Positions 9,275-15,923 of a stretch of DNA of 18,906 nucleotides are shown piece by piece. Source of the stretch: an uncultured Aliarcobacter sp. (GTDB lineage Bacteria > Campylobacterota > Campylobacteria > Campylobacterales > Arcobacteraceae); contig CANRCH010000014.1 of the NCBI GenBank assembly GCA_947629065.1, positions 1-18,906 of the forward strand. Direction: 5' to 3'. Each line of letters opens with the position of its first letter. Position 1 is the stretch's first letter. The notes beneath the pieces were generated by a model, which saw only the letters and a program-made list of their open reading frames with translations, did no database searches and had not been told where the DNA came from. The translations under genes were made by a program, and so were the position numbers.

Positions 9275-10300
9275 ATGAAATTAGCAATTTCACTTTCAGT
9301 AATACTTGGTGCAAGTAGTTTATTTGCAAGTCAATCTTTAATCAGTAAAGCAAAAAATGCTGGTCTTGAAGCAATTCCATCAGATAAAGTTACTTTAATG
9401 AAACTTATAGATACAGATAAAAATGATCCGATTACTACAGAAAAAGTAGAATTAGGTAAGAAATTATATTTTGATCCAAGAGTTTCAAGAAGTGGACTTA
9501 TTTCATGTAATACTTGTCACAACTTAGGACTAGGTGGAGCTGATGGTGTTCCTGCAGCTATTGGACATGGGTGGACAGCAAACCCATCACATTTAAACTC
9601 TCCAACAGTTTATAACTCAGTGTTTTTTAAAGCACAATTTTGGGATGGAAGAAGTCCTCACTTAGCAGATCAAGCTCAAGGACCAGTTCAAGCAGGACCA
9701 GAGATGGCTGCACCTCCAGCACTTGTTGAGCAAAGAATTAACTCAATTCCAGCTTATGTAAATGAGTTTAAAGCTGCTTATGGAAATGATGTAAAAGTTG
9801 ATTTTGCAAAAATTACAGAAACAATTGCAACATTTGAAAAAATTCTTGTAACTCCATCAAGATTTGATAAATTCCTTGAAGGTGATGAAAAAGCTTTAAC
9901 AAAAGATGAGCAAGAAGGTCTTCAAACATTTTTAAATAAAGGTTGTACAGCATGTCATACAGGTATTGCACTTGGTGGAACTATGCAACCATTCCAAATT
10001 GCAAACCAATATTCATTTACAAATGTAGGTGATTTTAAAGGTGATGAGAATGGTATGGTTAAAACTCCAACTCTAAGAAATGTTACTGAAACAGCACCTT
10101 ATTTCCATAATGGACAAATTTGGGCTTTAACAGATGCAATTAAAGAGATGGGATCAGTTCAATTAGGAATTGAGATAAATGATACAGATGCTAAGAAAAT
10201 AGAAACATTTTTAAGAGCATTAAAAGGTGATAAACCAGTTATTACTTATCCACAACTTCCAGAATCAACTGCTACAACAGAAAAACCATCATTTGATTAA
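9275..10300 (+). CDS. ccp: Di-haem cytochrome c peroxidase, periplasmic
   Basis: Reduces hydrogen peroxide to water in the periplasm with electrons from small c-type cytochromes. The 341-residue protein opens with a typical signal peptide ending near ASLFA-SQ (about residues 1-19). It has two haem c motifs, CNTCH (78-82) and CTACH (224-228), in the two-domain arrangement of the bacterial CCP/MauG family. Conserved segments include GKKLYFDPRVS (61-71), HGW (98-100), the NSPTVYN and QFWDGRSPHL stretches (108-130), KTPTLRNV (263-270) and APYFHNG (274-280). The AGGAGG ribosome site suggests strong translation. It sits alone between terminators, facing maf. It fits peroxide defence in a microaerophile. 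It is a peroxidase rather than MauG by length and motifs; the electron donor is not shown here. Confidence 0.95.
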   Translation: MKLAISLSVILGASSLFASQSLISKAKNAGLEAIPSDKVTLMKLIDTDKNDPITTEKVELGKKLYFDPRVSRSGLISCNTCHNLGLGGADGVPAAIGHGWTANPSHLNSPTVYNSVFFKAQFWDGRSPHLADQAQGPVQAGPEMAAPPALVEQRINSIPAYVNEFKAAYGNDVKVDFAKITETIATFEKILVTPSRFDKFLEGDEKALTKDEQEGLQTFLNKGCTACHTGIALGGTMQPFQIANQYSFTNVGDFKGDENGMVKTPTLRNVTETAPYFHNGQIWALTDAIKEMGSVQLGIEINDTDAKKIETFLRALKGDKPVITYPQLPESTATTEKPSFD

Positions 10301-10301
10301 T

Positions 10302-10326
10302 AAACTAGAGCTTTTGCTCTAGTTTT
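10302..10326. terminator. Bidirectional terminator between ccp and maf, inside the maf 3' end
   Basis: A perfect 10-bp stem, AAACTAGAGC (10302-10311) with GCTCTAGTTT (10316-10325), has a TTTT loop. On the plus strand it starts 2 bases after the ccp stop and ends in TTTT. On the minus strand it covers the last codons and stop codon of maf and is followed by TTTATT. It can serve both convergent genes. Confidence 0.8.
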
Positions 10327-10868
10327 AAATAGGGAATTAGTTTTTCAATACTCAATCCCATAGCTGTACTTTCAAGCCCTACAACCTCTTTTATATAAGG
10401 TTTACAAAAACCTTCAACCATTATTGCACCTGCTTTTCCAAAACATTCGCCACTATTTAAATAGCTTTCTAAATCATCTTCTTGAAATTTTTCAAAAATA
10501 TATGAAGTGATAGAAATATCTATAAATTCAAAATTAATGCTTTTATAAATCATACAAGTAATTACACTTGTTTTATTTCCACTTTGAAGTTCTAGCATAG
10601 CTTTTGCATCATCATAATCTTTTGCTTTTCGCAAGAGTTTTCCTTCACAAGTAACCACACTATCAGCAACAAGAAGAGGCATATTAAGAACTCCATATTT
10701 AGAATAAAGCTCTTCAAACTTACCTTTTGTTGCAAGAAAACAGAACTCTTTAGGATTTGTTGTTTTTATGCTATCTTCATCAAAGTTTCCACCTTGTTGT
10801 ATGAAATCTATATTAAATGCTTTTAAAATTTTTGCTCTTGTAGGTGAAGATGAACCAAGTCTTATCAA
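10305..10868 (-). CDS. maf: Maf/YhdE-family nucleotide pyrophosphatase
   Basis: Maf-like enzymes hydrolyse non-canonical or selected nucleoside triphosphates to monophosphates plus pyrophosphate, acting as cytosolic house-cleaning enzymes, and have been linked to septum control. The 187 residues fit the family. The N-terminal signature LGSSSPTRAKIL (4-15) includes the substrate-contacting serine and arginine; LLVADSVV (about 65-72) carries the catalytic aspartate in place of the usual ADTVV; and GKAGAI with the following VVGLESTAMGL matches the conserved C-terminal half. Translation starts at TTG 10868, with AAGGAA upstream on the minus strand and no in-frame ATG nearby. Its final codons double as the terminator hairpin. 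The exact substrate class (dTTP/UTP or m7GTP type) cannot be set with confidence by eye. Confidence 0.9.
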   Translation of the reverse strand: MIRLGSSSPTRAKILKAFNIDFIQQGGNFDEDSIKTTNPKEFCFLATKGKFEELYSKYGVLNMPLLVADSVVTCEGKLLRKAKDYDDAKAMLELQSGNKTSVITCMIYKSINFEFIDISITSYIFEKFQEDDLESYLNSGECFGKAGAIMVEGFCKPYIKEVVGLESTAMGLSIEKLIPYLKLEQKL

Positions 10869-10880
10869 AATATTTCCTTT

Positions 10881-10910
10881 TTGTTAATTAAAATAAAATC
10901 ATACTATAAT
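10881..10910 (+). promoter_or_regulatory. Candidate promoter for the membrane protein gene at 10938
   Basis: TTGTTA (10881-10886), an 18-base spacer and TATAAT (10905-10910) lie in the 69-bp gap between the divergent maf and membrane protein genes. A possible opposite-strand -10, TATGAT (10904-10899), for maf lies directly beside it, so the two promoters would compete for the same DNA. Read from consensus only. Confidence 0.5.
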
Positions 10911-10937
10911 ACAAATTTAAAAGAGTAAAGGGGATTT

Positions 10938-12215
10938 GTGCAAACAATCAATAAAACTTCAGGCTTATTAATATTTTTATCATTTATTTTTGCAATATAT
11001 TCATATTTTATTGATGAAAATTTTAAAATTATTTCAGTAGTTTTTATTTGGAGTGCAGCATTTTTACTATTTTTTTCATTAAATAAAAGAAAACTTTTAA
11101 TAATTTTACTAATACTTAGCTTTTTTGCATTTTTAGTAAATTTATATAATGACTATAAAATAGATTATAAAAAAGCATTTGATGTAAACTTGTATCTATT
11201 AATACTTTTGGTTGCAGTTAGCTTCTTAAAACTAATAGCAACACCAAGAAAAGATAAAAATGAAGAGTTACCAAATGGTAAAAAATCATTTCTAAAAACT
11301 TATTTTAGTGTTCATCTTTTTGGCTCTGTTATAAATCTATCAGCACTTTTGATTGTTGCAGATAAAATGTATAAAAAAGCAAAATTAAGCCCTAGTCAAA
11401 TTGTACTTCTTACAAGATCGTTTTCAAGCGATGCGTATTGGTCGCCATTTTTTGTAGCATTTGCAGCAGCAAGTACTTATGCCCCAAATTTAAATACACT
11501 TTATATAATAAGTTTTGGACTATTTTTAGCTTTTTTTGCCTTTTTAATAACATATTTTGAAGCTAAAAAGAAGTTTAATTTAGATAATTTTTATGGCTAT
11601 CCTCTATCTTTTGGAACTTTATATATTCCAATTATATTGGCTATTTTGGTTTTAGTTTCAAACTATTTTTATAAAGATGCAAAAACAATAGTTTTAATAT
11701 CATTTTTTGCTTTTTTACTTACAGTTATAATTTTACCAATAAAAAAAGGCTTTATAAATAGCTTTATAATATTAAAAAATTACATACTAAATGAGATGCC
11801 AAAAATGAGATCAGAGATTTCACTTTTTTTGGTTGCTGGGCTTTTTGGAATTATTTTAGGTTCAATTTTAAGTGGAGTTGGATTTAAATTTCCATTTGAA
11901 GTTTTTGATTATAAAGTGGCATCTTTTATGCTTTTTATATTTATAATACTATCTTTTATAGGAATTCATCCAATTATTTCTATTTCAGTTTTGGGTGATT
12001 TTTTTATAGGAGTGAATGATACACTTTTGGCTATGACATTCTTGATGGCATGGGCAACAACTGTTAGTACTTCACCAATTTCAGGGCTTAATTTAACACT
12101 TAGTTCAAGATATTTATGTGATGCAAAAGAGGTTTTTAAACTAAATATTTTTTATGCAGTTAAAATATATTTTATTTGTGTGCTATTTTTATATTTAATG
12201 GATAGTTTTTTATAG
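10938..12215 (+). CDS. Polytopic inner-membrane protein, probable transporter
   Basis: I do not recognise a precise family. The 425-residue product is very hydrophobic, with about 12-13 probable membrane segments (near 8-24, 30-47, 52-68, 83-100, 124-142, 187-207, 224-244, 250-270, 296-316, 330-350, 363-381 and 400-421). Two polar-in-membrane motifs stand out: SFSSDAYWSPFF at about 161-172, and GIHPIISISVLGDFF followed by a Thr/Ser-rich ATTVSTSPISG stretch in the last third. Such paired Ser/Pro-rich re-entrant-looking segments recall transporters of the ion-transporter (IT) superfamily that carry organic or inorganic anions; this is inference from appearance. It starts at GTG 10938 with AAAGGGG ahead. 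It is divergent from maf and convergent with the NlpC pair, so it is probably monocistronic. Confidence 0.75.
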   Translation: MQTINKTSGLLIFLSFIFAIYSYFIDENFKIISVVFIWSAAFLLFFSLNKRKLLIILLILSFFAFLVNLYNDYKIDYKKAFDVNLYLLILLVAVSFLKLIATPRKDKNEELPNGKKSFLKTYFSVHLFGSVINLSALLIVADKMYKKAKLSPSQIVLLTRSFSSDAYWSPFFVAFAAASTYAPNLNTLYIISFGLFLAFFAFLITYFEAKKKFNLDNFYGYPLSFGTLYIPIILAILVLVSNYFYKDAKTIVLISFFAFLLTVIILPIKKGFINSFIILKNYILNEMPKMRSEISLFLVAGLFGIILGSILSGVGFKFPFEVFDYKVASFMLFIFIILSFIGIHPIISISVLGDFFIGVNDTLLAMTFLMAWATTVSTSPISGLNLTLSSRYLCDAKEVFKLNIFYAVKIYFICVLFLYLMDSFL

Positions 12216-12232
12216 AAGAATAAATAATAAGT

Positions 12233-12258
12233 AAGAAGATTAATTAATAATTCTTCTT
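12233..12258. terminator. Weak stem-loop between convergent genes
   Basis: AAGAAGA (12233-12239) pairs with TCTTCTT (12252-12258) around an AT-rich 12-base loop, between the membrane protein gene and the convergent NlpC/P60 gene and overlapping the latter's last codons. There is no strong T-run on either side, so termination here is only a possibility. Confidence 0.35.
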
Positions 12259-12713
12259 GCTGTCCAATAGGCATTTTTATAAAAAGGTTTATCAAGTTTT
12301 GTAAATTGAATACCTTTAATTGAAGCGTGTAAAAACTCACCATTTCCTGCATAAACACCAACATGTCTATCAGTTTTTCCAGTTTTAAAGAATACTAAAT
12401 CACCTGGTTTTAATTCAGATTTTTTTATTTCAATACCTTCATTTACTTGTGTTCTAGTCGTTCTTGGAAGTAGTACATTGAATTTTTCTTTAAACATTTT
12501 TTGTGTAAAAGCAGAACAGTCAATTCCATTTTTCCCTGTTCCACCCATTTTATAGTCTAAATGTTTCATCTCATTATAAAACTCTGAAAATACTTTTGAA
12601 TTTTTATAGTTTGTCGATTTTAGGCTATTGTAATCTTTTTTTAATTCAGCAGAAAAAAGAGTTGAACTTAAAAGAATAGATATAGAAACTGCAAGAAGAG
12701 ATTTTTTGAACAT
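12240..12713 (-). CDS. Secreted NlpC/P60-family cell-wall peptidase (non-lipoprotein paralogue)
   Basis: NlpC/P60 proteins are cysteine peptidases that cut peptide bonds in peptidoglycan stems or cross-links. The 157 residues consist of a signal peptide (about 1-22, ending LFSA, with no lipobox cysteine), a short linker and an NlpC/P60 domain from about 45. The catalytic set is present: Cys66 in GIDCSAF, His117 in RHVGVY and His129 in FLHAS, with PGDLVFFKTG between. It starts at ATG 12713 with AAGG upstream. It lies 9 bases after a larger paralogue and shares roughly half its domain residues, so the pair looks like a tandem duplication in one operon. Without a lipid anchor it should be soluble in the periplasm. 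The cleaved bond cannot be told from sequence; E. coli Spr/MepS and NlpC are the nearest familiar relatives. Confidence 0.92.
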   Translation of the reverse strand: MFKKSLLAVSISILLSSTLFSAELKKDYNSLKSTNYKNSKVFSEFYNEMKHLDYKMGGTGKNGIDCSAFTQKMFKEKFNVLLPRTTRTQVNEGIEIKKSELKPGDLVFFKTGKTDRHVGVYAGNGEFLHASIKGIQFTKLDKPFYKNAYWTARRIIN

Positions 12714-12722
12714 AATATAACC

Positions 12723-13334
12723 TTACTTAATAATCCTTTGGGCTTTCCAGTAATTTTTCTTAAAATAGGTATTATCAAGTTCTGAAATAGTTACACCTAT
12801 TTTTGTACTTGCATGCATGAATTTTCCATCTTCAATATAGATTCCGACATGATTTGTTCTACCTGTTTTAAAGAAAACTAAATCTCCCATTTGAAGTTCA
12901 TTCTTGCTTATAGTTTTCCCTATATTTATCTGTTCTTTTGTAGATCTTGGTAGTGTCACATTTGAAGAGTTTTTCATAGCTTGTTGTACAAAACTAGAAC
13001 AATCAATTCCTTTTTTAGAAGTTCCACCAAGTCTATATTTTGTACCTTCCCAATCTTTATAGAAACTTAAAAGGTTATTACTAATATTCTCTTTTTTTGA
13101 AACATAGCTATTTTTATTTGTAAAAATATTCTCTTCTTCATCTACTTTTGATTTATTTAGTTTTTTTATATTTTGAGTGTTATTTAAAGAGGCATTGTGA
13201 TGAATTGATGGTTTATAGTAAGGTTCACTATATTTTGACATATCAACAGTTTCTTGACTGGTTTTAACAGAACAACCTGTAAGAAATAGAATATTAAATA
13301 ACAAAATAAAGGATAATTGCCTAGTACTTTTCAT
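12723..13334 (-). CDS. NlpC/P60-family lipoprotein peptidase
   Basis: A predicted outer- or inner-membrane-anchored peptidoglycan endopeptidase. The 203 residues begin with a lipoprotein signal peptide whose lipobox LTGC puts the lipidated cysteine at 21. A low-complexity, Asn/Lys-rich linker (about 30-85) would span from membrane to wall, and the NlpC/P60 domain follows (about 88-203). Catalytic residues are Cys112 in GIDCSSF, His162 in NHVGIY and His174 in FMHAS. ATG 13334 is preceded by AGGTGA. It is the first gene of a two-gene minus-strand unit and has a good promoter upstream. Layout and length resemble E. coli Spr/MepS and NlpC; which of these roles it plays is not decided by the sequence. 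Confidence 0.93.
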   Translation of the reverse strand: MKSTRQLSFILLFNILFLTGCSVKTSQETVDMSKYSEPYYKPSIHHNASLNNTQNIKKLNKSKVDEEENIFTNKNSYVSKKENISNNLLSFYKDWEGTKYRLGGTSKKGIDCSSFVQQAMKNSSNVTLPRSTKEQINIGKTISKNELQMGDLVFFKTGRTNHVGIYIEDGKFMHASTKIGVTISELDNTYFKKNYWKAQRIIK

Positions 13335-13370
13335 AAAATCACCTCATTTAAATATTGAAAAAAACACTTA

Positions 13371-13399
13371 ATAGTATAAGAAAAAAGTAAATATGTCAA
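13371..13399 (-). promoter_or_regulatory. Promoter for the NlpC/P60 pair
   Basis: On the minus strand a perfect TTGACA (13399-13394) is followed, after 17 bases, by TACTAT (13376-13371). This is 37 bases ahead of the lipoprotein gene's ATG. It is the best -35/-10 match in the window. Confidence 0.65.
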
Positions 13400-13417
13400 G
13401 TCTAAAATATTTAAGAG

Positions 13418-13423
13418 TATAAT
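13418..13423 (+). promoter_or_regulatory. -10 element for the lipoprotein-MFS-SIMPL unit
   Basis: A consensus TATAAT lies 25 bases before ATG 13449, with a GGAG ribosome site at 13440-13443. No clear -35 is seen; the position where it would fall overlaps the opposite-strand TTGACA of the NlpC pair, so the two divergent promoters occupy the same stretch. Confidence 0.5.
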
Positions 13424-13448
13424 AAACTTTTATTGTATCGGAGTTGTA

Positions 13449-14003
13449 ATGTATAAAAATTTATTTTTCATAGCTATAATTTTTTTGTTAAATTCATGTG
13501 TTTCTGTAAAAAATCAGAAATTAGATAGTGAATTTAGTAATTATAAAAAGATTTCTACATTTGATTACTGTTCAAACTTTTCTTATATTCAAAATATTGA
13601 TGATTTAAAATATAAAAGACTTTTTATAGAGTATATTTCTATTAAAAGTGATTGTAAATGGAATGGACTATCAAGAGGATATTTTGTTGATCTATTTAGA
13701 GATAATATAAAAGTAAATAGTTTTAAACTAGTAAGTAGAGAAGATTTTTCAAACCTTGAAATAAGTACATATATAATAGATGAACAATACTATATTGATA
13801 TTATAAACAGTTTTGGAGTTTTAGATGATTTGTTAATAATAGATTTTGATGGAATTTATACAGATGAGATTTTAAAATCCTTTGGGAAAAGAAATATATA
13901 TTTAGATAAAAATAGATTTTTTGTTGAATATAACAAATCATTAGTTAGAATGAATTTCTTTAAAACTTATTTTTCAAAAGATAGTGCAAACACTTTTAGA
14001 TAA
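13449..14003 (+). CDS. Putative lipoprotein of unknown function
   Basis: I do not recognise this protein. The 184 residues start with a hydrophobic signal sequence and a lipobox-like LNSC (cysteine 17), so it is probably a lipoprotein, although Asn at that position is less usual. The rest is a soluble domain rich in Asp, Lys, Tyr and Ile, with two further cysteines (41 and 69) that could form a disulphide in the periplasm. There is no repeat, membrane segment or catalytic motif that I can name. It opens a plus-strand unit, with the MFS gene 13 bases downstream and the SIMPL gene 9 bases after that. Its base composition matches its neighbours, and there is no sign of truncation. Confidence 0.75.
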   Translation: MYKNLFFIAIIFLLNSCVSVKNQKLDSEFSNYKKISTFDYCSNFSYIQNIDDLKYKRLFIEYISIKSDCKWNGLSRGYFVDLFRDNIKVNSFKLVSREDFSNLEISTYIIDEQYYIDIINSFGVLDDLLIIDFDGIYTDEILKSFGKRNIYLDKNRFFVEYNKSLVRMNFFKTYFSKDSANTFR

Positions 14004-14016
14004 TTAAGGCTATATT

Positions 14017-15156
14017 TTGAAAAATTTATTAATTATTATTTATGCACTAATTGTGGTTATGTCTGTAATGTATGCAACTCAACCACTTCAACCACTTTTA
14101 GCAACCACTTTTGATATTTCAGTGGTTCAAGCATCTTGGTTTACGGCTGTAATTTTGCTTTTTATGGCAATTTCTCCAATAATATATGGATATATTTTAG
14201 AAAAAATGTGTGCTAAAAAGATGTTAATAAATGCATCTTTTATACTTTTAATTACAAATATATTTTTAGGGCTTTCAAGTTCTTATGAATTTTTCCTATT
14301 TTTTAGAGTTTGTGAAGCCTTGGTAATTCCAGCAATTTTAACTTCTCTTATGAGTATTTTGGCAAATATAGATAAAGAAAATGTAAAATTTAATATGTCT
14401 ATATATGTTGCTGCTACAGTTTTTGGTGGGCTTGTTGGAAGACTATTTTCTGGTTTTATTGCTACAAATTTTTCTTATGAGTATGTTTTTTACTCATTAT
14501 CTTTTGCACTATTAATTTCAATTTATATGATAAAAAAATTAAATTATAGTGGAGATGCTGCAATTATTAAACCAAAACTTGGAGATATTTTAAATATTTT
14601 AAAAGACAAAAGATTTGCAATTGTATATTTTGTGATGTTTTGCGTATTCTTTGTTTTTTCTGGAGTTTTAAATGTCTTACCTTTTAGAGTAAAAGAGATT
14701 TCGCAAAGTGCAACAGAGTTTCAAATAGCTTTACTATATCTTGGATATGGAATGGGAATTTTGGTTTCACTAAACTCTAAAAAAATTGTAAAGTTTTTCA
14801 AAGGTGAGATAAATACAATTTTTTATTCACTAATATTTTTCATATTTTCAATATTTATTTTAACAAATCAAAATATTTTATACCTATTATTACTTATATT
14901 TTTAGTTTGTATTGGAATGTTTACAGCACATACAGTAAGCACTCAATTAGCAAACTCAATGAAAGCTTCACAAAAATCTTTAACATCTGGAATGTATTTA
15001 ACTTTTTACTATTTTGGAGGAGCTTTGGGTTCTTTTATCCCATCAATAATATATAAAAACTATGGTTGGGATATTATGTTGTACTTTTTTACAATTATTC
15101 TACTAATTACTACTATAATAGTGTTTCTAAATAAAGATAAATTTATCACAAAATAA
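14017..15156 (+). CDS. Major facilitator superfamily transporter
   Basis: A 379-residue inner-membrane protein with about 12 hydrophobic segments in the two-bundle MFS layout. The first loop GYILEKMCAKKM (58-69) is a recognisable though degenerate MFS motif A. YATQPLQPLL at the end of the first segment (19-28) resembles the YnfM-like subgroup of drug/metabolite efflux proteins. The C-terminal half has a FVFSGVLNVLPFR stretch and the GGALGSFIPS segment. The start is TTG 14017 with AAGG 7 bases ahead; the next ATG in frame would cut into the first membrane helix. It sits between a lipoprotein and a SIMPL gene with short gaps, implying cotranscription. The substrate is unknown; efflux is inferred from subgroup resemblance only. 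Confidence 0.88.
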   Translation: MKNLLIIIYALIVVMSVMYATQPLQPLLATTFDISVVQASWFTAVILLFMAISPIIYGYILEKMCAKKMLINASFILLITNIFLGLSSSYEFFLFFRVCEALVIPAILTSLMSILANIDKENVKFNMSIYVAATVFGGLVGRLFSGFIATNFSYEYVFYSLSFALLISIYMIKKLNYSGDAAIIKPKLGDILNILKDKRFAIVYFVMFCVFFVFSGVLNVLPFRVKEISQSATEFQIALLYLGYGMGILVSLNSKKIVKFFKGEINTIFYSLIFFIFSIFILTNQNILYLLLLIFLVCIGMFTAHTVSTQLANSMKASQKSLTSGMYLTFYYFGGALGSFIPSIIYKNYGWDIMLYFFTIILLITTIIVFLNKDKFITK

Positions 15157-15165
15157 AGGAGATTT

Positions 15166-15882
15166 ATGAATAACAAGTCACTGTATGTTGTTGCAATTGC
15201 ACTTTTTTTAGGATTATATAGTTTAGGAAGTTTGCTTTCAGGTGCTTTTATTAAAACAAAAGAGTTAGAAAGAACAGTTGTTGTAAAAGGTTTATCTGAA
15301 AAAGAAGTTGATTCAAATAGAGTTATTTGGCCAATAAAAATTTCAGTTTTAGGAAATGATTATAATGAAGTTTCTAAAAAAATTGAAGATGATACGCAAA
15401 AAGTTGTAAATTTTTTAGAGATAAATGGTGTAAAAAAAGAGTTTATATCTGTGGCTTCGCCTGTAGTTCAAGATAAATATGAGTTTGCATATAATGCAGA
15501 TAATAATGTAATTTTTAGATACAGTGTAGCTAGAACAATTATGGTTAGCTCTAGTGATGTAAAAAATATTAAAGAGATAAACTCTAAACTTTTTGAACTA
15601 TCTCAAAATGGAGTAACATTTAAATATGATGAGTGGGATCCAAAAACTGCTGTTGAGTATAGTTATACAAAATTAAATGATATAAAACCAAAAATGATAG
15701 AAGAAGCAACAGCAAATGCAAGAGAAGTTGCAGAAAAATTTGCAAAAGATTCTAAAAGCAAATTAGGAAAAATCAAAAAAGCTACTCAAGGTCAAGTTGA
15801 GATGAAAAGTAGAGATAAAAATAGTGAAGATATTAAAACTTTAAGAGTTGTTGTTACGGTTGAATATTATTTAAATGATTGA
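15166..15882 (+). CDS. SIMPL-domain (DUF541) protein
   Basis: SIMPL/DUF541 proteins (such as E. coli YggE and Brucella BP26) are periplasmic or envelope proteins of poorly known biochemistry; YggE has been tied to oxidative stress tolerance and BP26 forms oligomeric channels. The 238 residues have an N-terminal membrane anchor or uncleaved signal (about 6-28) and then the domain: the opening VVVKGLSEKEVDSNRVIWPI, a middle IMVSSSDVKNIKEI region, the ATANAREVAEKFAKDS helix and a closing LRVVVTVEYYL strand. This is the usual size and order. The ATG is preceded by AAAGGAGA, a strong site. It is the last gene of the three-gene unit and is followed by a hairpin. Confidence 0.88.
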   Translation: MNNKSLYVVAIALFLGLYSLGSLLSGAFIKTKELERTVVVKGLSEKEVDSNRVIWPIKISVLGNDYNEVSKKIEDDTQKVVNFLEINGVKKEFISVASPVVQDKYEFAYNADNNVIFRYSVARTIMVSSSDVKNIKEINSKLFELSQNGVTFKYDEWDPKTAVEYSYTKLNDIKPKMIEEATANAREVAEKFAKDSKSKLGKIKKATQGQVEMKSRDKNSEDIKTLRVVVTVEYYLND

Positions 15883-15887
15883 TTAAA

Positions 15888-15917
15888 TTTAAGAGATAGC
15901 TCTAGCTATCTCTTAAA
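15888..15917. terminator. Bidirectional hairpin between the SIMPL gene and alaS
   Basis: A perfect 13-bp stem, TTTAAGAGATAGC (15888-15900) with GCTATCTCTTAAA (15905-15917), closes on TCTA. It lies 5 bases past the SIMPL stop and 6 bases past the alaS stop on the other strand. The T-tracts flanking it are short, but position and stability fit a shared terminator. Confidence 0.75.
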
Positions 15918-15923
15918 CTATTA

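Noticed and set aside
12152..12364. Small minus-strand gene overlapping the NlpC/P60 3' end
   Set aside because: It overlaps both the membrane protein end and the NlpC coding sequence, has a low-complexity translation and no ribosome site.
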